From Chitinophagaceae bacterium UBA4857 (GTDB lineage Bacteria > Bacteroidota > Bacteroidia > Chitinophagales > Chitinophagaceae), in NCBI GenBank assembly GCA_002399735.1, contig DHEF01000004.1:185016-230856 (forward strand): a stretch of 45,841 nucleotides of DNA, read 5' to 3'. The notes beneath the pieces were generated by a model. The model made no database searches, was not told where the DNA came from, and saw only the letters and a program-made list of their open reading frames with translations. Made by a program: the position numbers and the translations under genes. Within the stretch, counting starts at the first letter, position 1, and every line of letters begins with the position of its first letter. Shown here one piece after another: positions 41,268-45,841 of the stretch.

Positions 41268-42140
41268 ATGTCGAGCCCTAACAAAGCTTCCATTAAGCGT
41301 GGCAAACCATCTTATTTTATGTCCATTTTGGGCGTAACCCTTGTATTATTTGTACTTGGTTTAGTAGGTTGGTTGGTTATTAATGCCAACAAGCTTGGTG
41401 ATTATTTTAAGGAAAGTGTAGAAGTACGTACCTATTTGCGTGGCGATCTTAATCCAAAAGACAGTGTAGCCCTAATGGAATACATATCGGCAAAGCCGTA
41501 TGTTAAAACCATTAAATATGTAAACAAAGAAGAGGGTAAAAAAATATTTATTGCCGATGGTAATACCAGTTGGGATAAAATTTTAGATTATAACCCTTTA
41601 CCCAACGCTATATTTTTCAAGGTAAAAAATGCTTACCTGCAAACCGATTCGTTAGCGGCCATGAAAGCTGATTTAAAAGAGCAAACTTATGTAAGTGATG
41701 TAGAATATCCTGAAAACCTGGTTGGTAAAATGAACTACAATATCCGGATGATAAGCATCTGGTTAATCGTTTTTGCTATAGTATTGGCGGTGGTAGTAAT
41801 TGTTTTGATTGACAATACGATTAAACTGGCCATGTTTAGCAACAGGTTTTTAATTAAAACCATGCAAATGGTGGGTGCCACACGTGGTTTTATTGCCCGT
41901 CCCATGAACTTTCGTGCCATTATTAACGGTGCCATTGGTGGGGTAATTGCTTCTGTAGCAGTGTATTTGCTGGTGCTCTTGGCCGAAAGTCAGATACCGG
42001 ATTTCAAAACCATACGTGATAATGCTATGTTGGGTATGTTATTCGCCGGACTAATTCTATTAGGCATTTTAATAAGCCTTTTTAGTACACATCGCAGTGT
42101 AACCAAATACCTTAAAATGAAACTGGACGATTTATATTAA
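41268..42140 (+). CDS. ftsX: Cell division protein FtsX
   Basis: FtsX is the membrane half of FtsEX, which activates septal peptidoglycan hydrolases. The 290-residue protein has an N-terminal helix (about 18-40), a periplasmic domain (about 45-160, YVKTIKYVNKEEGKKIF), then three membrane helices (near 165-185, 215-240 and 255-280). The MVGATRGFIARPMNFRAI loop is typical of the FtsX permease domain. ftsE is not next to it, which is common in Bacteroidota. A terminator follows before DUF3098. Confidence 0.93.
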   Translation: MSSPNKASIKRGKPSYFMSILGVTLVLFVLGLVGWLVINANKLGDYFKESVEVRTYLRGDLNPKDSVALMEYISAKPYVKTIKYVNKEEGKKIFIADGNTSWDKILDYNPLPNAIFFKVKNAYLQTDSLAAMKADLKEQTYVSDVEYPENLVGKMNYNIRMISIWLIVFAIVLAVVVIVLIDNTIKLAMFSNRFLIKTMQMVGATRGFIARPMNFRAIINGAIGGVIASVAVYLLVLLAESQIPDFKTIRDNAMLGMLFAGLILLGILISLFSTHRSVTKYLKMKLDDLY

Positions 42141-42164
42141 TCGCCGAAAATTAATAAATAAACA

Positions 42165-42200
42165 CGGGGCAAAGGATTAACATCTTTTAGCCCCGTTTTT
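42165..42200 (+). terminator. ftsX terminator
   Basis: CGGGGC pairs with GCCCCG, with a further inner AAAGGAT / ATCTTTT stem, and is followed by TTTTT. Confidence 0.88.
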
Positions 42201-42230
42201 ACTATATTGCAACCCTAAAAACAAACAAGT

Positions 42231-42470
42231 ATGTCAGAAGCGAATGTAAAAGAGGCCATGTTTACAAAAGATAACTATATCTGGATGCTGATTGGTATTG
42301 TTGTTATTGCTATTGGTATGTTTTTAATGAGTGGTGGTGCCAGCACCGACCCCGGGGTTTTTAACAAAGACGAAGTGTACAATAAAACCCGTATTACGGT
42401 TGCCCCAATAGTTATTTTGTTAGGATTAGCCATTGAGGTGTTCGCTATTTTTAAAACTGTAAAAAAGTAA
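42231..42470 (+). CDS. DUF3098 membrane protein
   Basis: The 79-residue protein has two membrane helices (about 16-35, YIWMLIGIVVIAIGMFLMSG, and 56-75) and the short conserved loop GASTDPGVFNKDEVYNKTRI between them. This is the DUF3098 pattern of Bacteroidota. The order ftsX-DUF3098-uppP is recurrent in the phylum and points to an envelope or division role. It lies 24 bases upstream of uppP and likely shares its transcript. Confidence 0.88.
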   Translation: MSEANVKEAMFTKDNYIWMLIGIVVIAIGMFLMSGGASTDPGVFNKDEVYNKTRITVAPIVILLGLAIEVFAIFKTVKK

Positions 42471-42494
42471 GCGACAGCACTTTAATTACAAGGC

Positions 42495-43319
42495 ATGAGT
42501 ATTATTGATGCTATTATTATAGCTATTATTGAAGGATTAACAGAGTTTTTGCCGGTATCTTCTACCGGCCATATGATTATTGCCAGCTCTTTTTTAGGCA
42601 TTCATAAGGAAGAGTTTACCAAATTGTTCGAAGTAGCCATTCAGTTAGGTGCTATCCTGGCAGTGGTACTGGTGTACTGGCGTAAATTTTTTAAGTTTAA
42701 CGAGTGGCAGTTTTATGCCAAATTACTGGTAGGCGTATTACCCGCTTTATTATTAGGTTACTTTTTCTCCGATCAGATAGATGCTTTACTGGAAAGTCCG
42801 GTGGTAGTGGCCGTGTCGTTACTATTAGGAGGTATTATTTTATTGTTTGTAGATAAAGCATTTAATAACCCACGCATACATACTGATGAACAAATTTCCT
42901 ATGGCAATGCCTTTATGACCGGTTTGTGGCAATGTTTGGCTATGATTCCTGGGGTAAGCCGTAGTGCATCATCCATTATTGGTGGTATGCAACAAAAAAT
43001 GACTCGTGGCGTAGCAGCTGAGTTCTCTTTCTTTTTAGCCGTTCCTACCATGTGTGCAGCTTCCGGTTATAGTTTGTTTTTAAAAGACTGGGAGGGTACA
43101 GGGGCAGCGCAAAAGGGGTACGAGATTATTCTATCATCTCAAGAAAATATTACCGCATTTATTACCGGTAATATTGTTGCTTTTGTGGTAGCTATTTTAG
43201 CTATTAAGTTTTTTATTAGTTTCCTTAAAAAATATGGCTTTAAAGTATTTGGTTGGTACCGTATCATCGCCGGCATTATACTTTTAGCTTTATTTGTTTT
43301 TAATATTATTGAGCACTAG
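42495..43319 (+). CDS. uppP: Undecaprenyl-diphosphatase
   Basis: UppP (BacA) dephosphorylates undecaprenyl pyrophosphate so the lipid carrier can return to peptidoglycan synthesis. The 274-residue polytopic protein carries the catalytic Glu in EGLTEFLPVSSTGHMII (about 13-29) and the Arg in IPGVSRSASSIIGG (about 151-164), plus about eight membrane helices. High expression in other bacteria gives bacitracin resistance. It follows the DUF3098 gene in a probable operon downstream of ftsX. Confidence 0.97.
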   Translation: MSIIDAIIIAIIEGLTEFLPVSSTGHMIIASSFLGIHKEEFTKLFEVAIQLGAILAVVLVYWRKFFKFNEWQFYAKLLVGVLPALLLGYFFSDQIDALLESPVVVAVSLLLGGIILLFVDKAFNNPRIHTDEQISYGNAFMTGLWQCLAMIPGVSRSASSIIGGMQQKMTRGVAAEFSFFLAVPTMCAASGYSLFLKDWEGTGAAQKGYEIILSSQENITAFITGNIVAFVVAILAIKFFISFLKKYGFKVFGWYRIIAGIILLALFVFNIIEH

Positions 43320-43433
43320 TACGATAATTAATAATTAGCAATTAATAGTGGGTGGGAGAGAGCTAGTTTTTACCATTAGCAAATCAGCACATTATCTCAT
43401 TATTTCCCTATTTTTACTTAAAGCATATACACC

Positions 43434-44885
43434 ATGCAAACAGCTTCTAAAAAAGTTGTAAACGGTTGGGCTATGTACGATTGGGCAAACTCCGTTTATA
43501 ACCTAGTTATTACCACCACATTTTTTCCTTTATACTTTTTAGCCGTAACCAAGGGCAAAAGCGACGATCATACCGTTGAATTCCTGGGCCGTAGTTTCGT
43601 AAACTCATCTTTGTATGATTATACCCTGGCAACGTCCTACTTATTTGTAGCATTGTTATATCCCATACTTACTTCTATTGCCGATACAAGAGGTAATAAG
43701 AAAAACTTTATGAAGTTTTTCTGCTACATGGGAGCCATTGGTTGCTCCATGTTATTCTTTTTTAAAACAGAGACTTTAGGGTTGGGCATTTTTGCCTTTA
43801 TGATGGCGGCCATGGGTTTTGTAGGTAGTCTGGTTTTTTATAATGCTTATTTACCGGAAATAGCTGCACCGCAGGACAGGGACAGGATTAGCGCCAAAGG
43901 TTTTTCCTACGGGTACTTAGGCAGCGTATTAATGCAATTGATAGGCTTTGCGTTAATTCTTACACTAAAAGATGACGGATTGGCTAGTCGCATTACTTTT
44001 TTATTAGTAGGTTTTTGGTGGGTGGGCTTTGCACAAATAACATTTGCCCGTTTGCCCAAAACAACTATACAGCCAGTTAAGAAAGGCAATGTTTTTAAAG
44101 ATGGTTTTGTTGAAATAAAAAAGGTTTACCAGCAGGTGCTGAAAATGCCTGTATTAAAACGTTTCTTACGTGGGTTCTTCTTTTATAGCATGGGTGTACA
44201 AACCGTTATGCTGGCTGCTACTATTTTTGGCAGTAAGGTATTAAACCTTCCTTCAACTAAATTAATATTTACCGTTGTTTTAATTCAGTTAGTGGCAATT
44301 ATAGGAGCCTGGGGTATGTCACGTTTGTCGGCCATGTTTGGAAATCTCAGGGTGTTAATGGGTGTAGTAGCATTTTGGGTTATTATTTGTTTTGCTGCTT
44401 ACTTAACGGCCAATATGGCCGGTCCTTTAAATCCGTATCACGACTATGTACAGGCATTGGAAACACAGCTGGCACTTTTAACAAGTGGCACAACTGAACA
44501 TGCCGCTAAACTTGCTGAAATAGAAACTTACACAGCCAGTTTTAAACACATGCAGGCACCGGTGGAATATTGTTTTTATGCACTGGCTATTGGGGTGGGT
44601 TTGGTAATGGGCGGTATTCAATCCTTAAGCCGGTCTACTTATGCCAAGCTCATGCCCGAAACAAAAGATACTGCTTCGTTTTTCAGCTATTACGATGTTA
44701 CAGAAAAGATTGCCATTGTAATTGGTATTTTTAGTTTTGGTTATATAGATGAACTAACGGGTAATATGAAATACTCCGTATTGTCATTGATTGTATTTTT
44801 TGCCATTGGTTTTTTCTGGTTATACCTGGCCTGGATAAAACAACGAAAAGAACAATTGCCTGAAGCGTTGAATCCGATAGCGTAA
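43434..44885 (+). CDS. MFS transporter of the UMF1 (Atg22-like) family
   Basis: The 483-residue protein has about 12 membrane helices. The N-terminal VNGWAMYDWANSVYNLVITT is the hallmark of UMF1/Atg22-like major facilitators. A central KNVF-type cytoplasmic loop (near 218-240) and a long hydrophilic insert (near 335-385, YHDYVQALETQLALLTSGTT) interrupt the second half. Members are thought to export amino acids or related metabolites. The substrate cannot be read from sequence. It is 18 bases upstream of the MBL-fold hydrolase gene. Confidence 0.9.
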   Translation: MQTASKKVVNGWAMYDWANSVYNLVITTTFFPLYFLAVTKGKSDDHTVEFLGRSFVNSSLYDYTLATSYLFVALLYPILTSIADTRGNKKNFMKFFCYMGAIGCSMLFFFKTETLGLGIFAFMMAAMGFVGSLVFYNAYLPEIAAPQDRDRISAKGFSYGYLGSVLMQLIGFALILTLKDDGLASRITFLLVGFWWVGFAQITFARLPKTTIQPVKKGNVFKDGFVEIKKVYQQVLKMPVLKRFLRGFFFYSMGVQTVMLAATIFGSKVLNLPSTKLIFTVVLIQLVAIIGAWGMSRLSAMFGNLRVLMGVVAFWVIICFAAYLTANMAGPLNPYHDYVQALETQLALLTSGTTEHAAKLAEIETYTASFKHMQAPVEYCFYALAIGVGLVMGGIQSLSRSTYAKLMPETKDTASFFSYYDVTEKIAIVIGIFSFGYIDELTGNMKYSVLSLIVFFAIGFFWLYLAWIKQRKEQLPEALNPIA

Positions 44886-44903
44886 AATAAAATAATTCGT
44901 CAT

Positions 44904-45764
44904 ATGAAACTGACTGTAATAAACGCAGGATATTTTAAACTGGATGGTGGTGCCATGTTTGGCGTAGTACCTAAAAGTATGTGGAGTAAATTAAATCCGC
45001 CGGATGAAAATAATATGTGTACATGGGCCTTGCGTTGTTTATTAATTGAAGACGGCGAAAGAAAAATTTTGATTGATACCGGAATGGGAGACAAACAGGA
45101 TGCAAAATTTTTCAGTCATTATTATATGCATGGCGATGACAGTCTGGAAAAATCTTTACAAAATGCGGGCATAACGGCTGATGATATTACCGATGTTTTT
45201 TTAACACATTTACATTTTGACCATTGTGGCGGTGCTATTAAAAGAGAAGGGGATAACCTTACACCGGTGTTTAAAAACGCCACATATTGGAGTAATGCAG
45301 CACATTGGCAATGGGCGGTAGAACCTAATGCAAGAGAAAAAGCCTCTTTTTTAAAAGAAAATATTTTACCAATAGAAGCATCGGATAAATTGAAGTTTGT
45401 AAATACTCCTGATACTTCCGATGATTTATTAGACGAGGTTTTTTTTAACGAAAACATACGCTTACGGTTTGCTAATGGCCATACTAATGCCATGATGTTA
45501 CCACAAATAAAATACAAGGGTAAAACTATCGTTTATATGGCCGATCTGTTACCCTCAGTAGCGCATATCCCCTTACCTTATGTAATGGCCTATGATATGT
45601 ATCCACTAACTACGTTGGACGAAAAAAAATCTTTTTTACAGGAAGCGGCCGATAACAACTACATTTTATTTTTAGAACATGACCCGGTAAATGAATGTTG
45701 TACGGTGCACCAAACAGAAAAGGGTATAAGAGTAAAAGAGGTTTTTACGTTAGCAAGTGTTTAG
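44904..45764 (+). CDS. Metallo-beta-lactamase-fold hydrolase
   Basis: The 286-residue protein has the MBL zinc motif FLTHLHFDHCGG (about 107-118) and the ILIDTGMGD segment near 54. A later His lies in FANGHTNAMM and the final His in FLEHDP. It resembles quorum-quenching lactonase-like or general MBL hydrolases. The substrate is unknown. It probably shares a transcript with the upstream transporter. Confidence 0.92.
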   Translation: MKLTVINAGYFKLDGGAMFGVVPKSMWSKLNPPDENNMCTWALRCLLIEDGERKILIDTGMGDKQDAKFFSHYYMHGDDSLEKSLQNAGITADDITDVFLTHLHFDHCGGAIKREGDNLTPVFKNATYWSNAAHWQWAVEPNAREKASFLKENILPIEASDKLKFVNTPDTSDDLLDEVFFNENIRLRFANGHTNAMMLPQIKYKGKTIVYMADLLPSVAHIPLPYVMAYDMYPLTTLDEKKSFLQEAADNNYILFLEHDPVNECCTVHQTEKGIRVKEVFTLASV

Positions 45765-45813
45765 GCAATTGACAATGTTTCCTCAATATTTAATAATTTA
45801 AGATTGAATATTT

Positions 45814-45841
45814 TGAGTACTGCATAATGCCCAATAGAATT
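45814..45841 (-). repeat. Dispersed modular repeat, copy M (cut by window end)
   Basis: The visible part contains the AATTCTATTGGGCATTATGC and AGTACTC module on the minus strand, as in copy D. Confidence 0.7.

Noticed and set aside
1..45841. CRISPR array, tRNA or rRNA genes
   Set aside because: No regularly spaced direct repeats, no cloverleaf and no conserved rRNA stretches were noticed on either strand.

Overview
The window is a piece of a low-GC chromosome from the phylum Bacteroidota, most likely a Chitinophagaceae-like relative. The evidence is the gene content: gliding genes gldE and gldD, families DUF4270, DUF4907 and DUF3098, a Bat aerotolerance operon and LytTR two-component pairs. 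Promoters have -7 boxes of the form TAnnTTTG, and almost no gene carries a Shine-Dalgarno (SD) sequence. No rRNA, tRNA or CRISPR array was seen. Most genes are core housekeeping genes. The accessory signal lies in the intergenic spaces, one IS, a two-gene island and an odd oxidase-like operon.

Layout: (1) 1-2930 is an accessory patch. It holds a small membrane protein gene with promoter and terminator, a MITE-like hairpin interrupted by an IS4-family element (17-bp inverted repeats, 10-11-bp target duplication, frameshifted transposase), a frameshifted small gene, and a repeat. (2) 2976-9877, minus strand: rsgA, a moxR-DUF58-BatD-like-batA operon, and glutamine-dependent nadE. (3) 10547-12537, plus strand: eno, an FtsB/DivIC-like gene and a small conserved protein. 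(4) 12616-14750 is an AT-rich island of two divergent genes between inverted repeat copies. One gene has a HEPN-type R-x5-H motif and a canonical A AAA AAC slippery heptamer before its stop. (5) 14880-23989: nth, outer-membrane and lipoprotein genes (beta-barrels, DUF4270, kelch, DUF4907), a LytS/LytR-type pair and trmD. (6) 24644-29936: a three-gene operon resembling ba3-type heme-copper oxidase, minus strand, divergent from a PAS histidine kinase and a response regulator fused to a CRP/FNR-type regulator. Subunit I lacks the CuB His pair and the high-spin heme ligand, and subunit II lacks most of the CuA site. (7) 29933-34413, minus strand: a lipoprotein, ssb-gldE-gldD, pdxA. (8) 34547-37857, plus strand: rsmA, a 2-hydroxyacid dehydrogenase, greA with an attenuator-like leader, a HIT protein and a hypothetical. 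(9) leuS, minus strand. (10) 41268-45764, plus strand: ftsX, DUF3098, uppP, an MFS transporter and an MBL-fold hydrolase.

The spaces between genes are filled with a mosaic dispersed repeat whose modules are shuffled between at least eleven sites, plus several long structured hairpin elements. The best candidates for undescribed biology are the oxidase-like operon with apparently lost catalytic metal sites beside a sensory pair, the HEPN island with its possible programmed frameshift, and the modular repeat family. All assignments come from reading the sequence and recalled family features; no database search was run.
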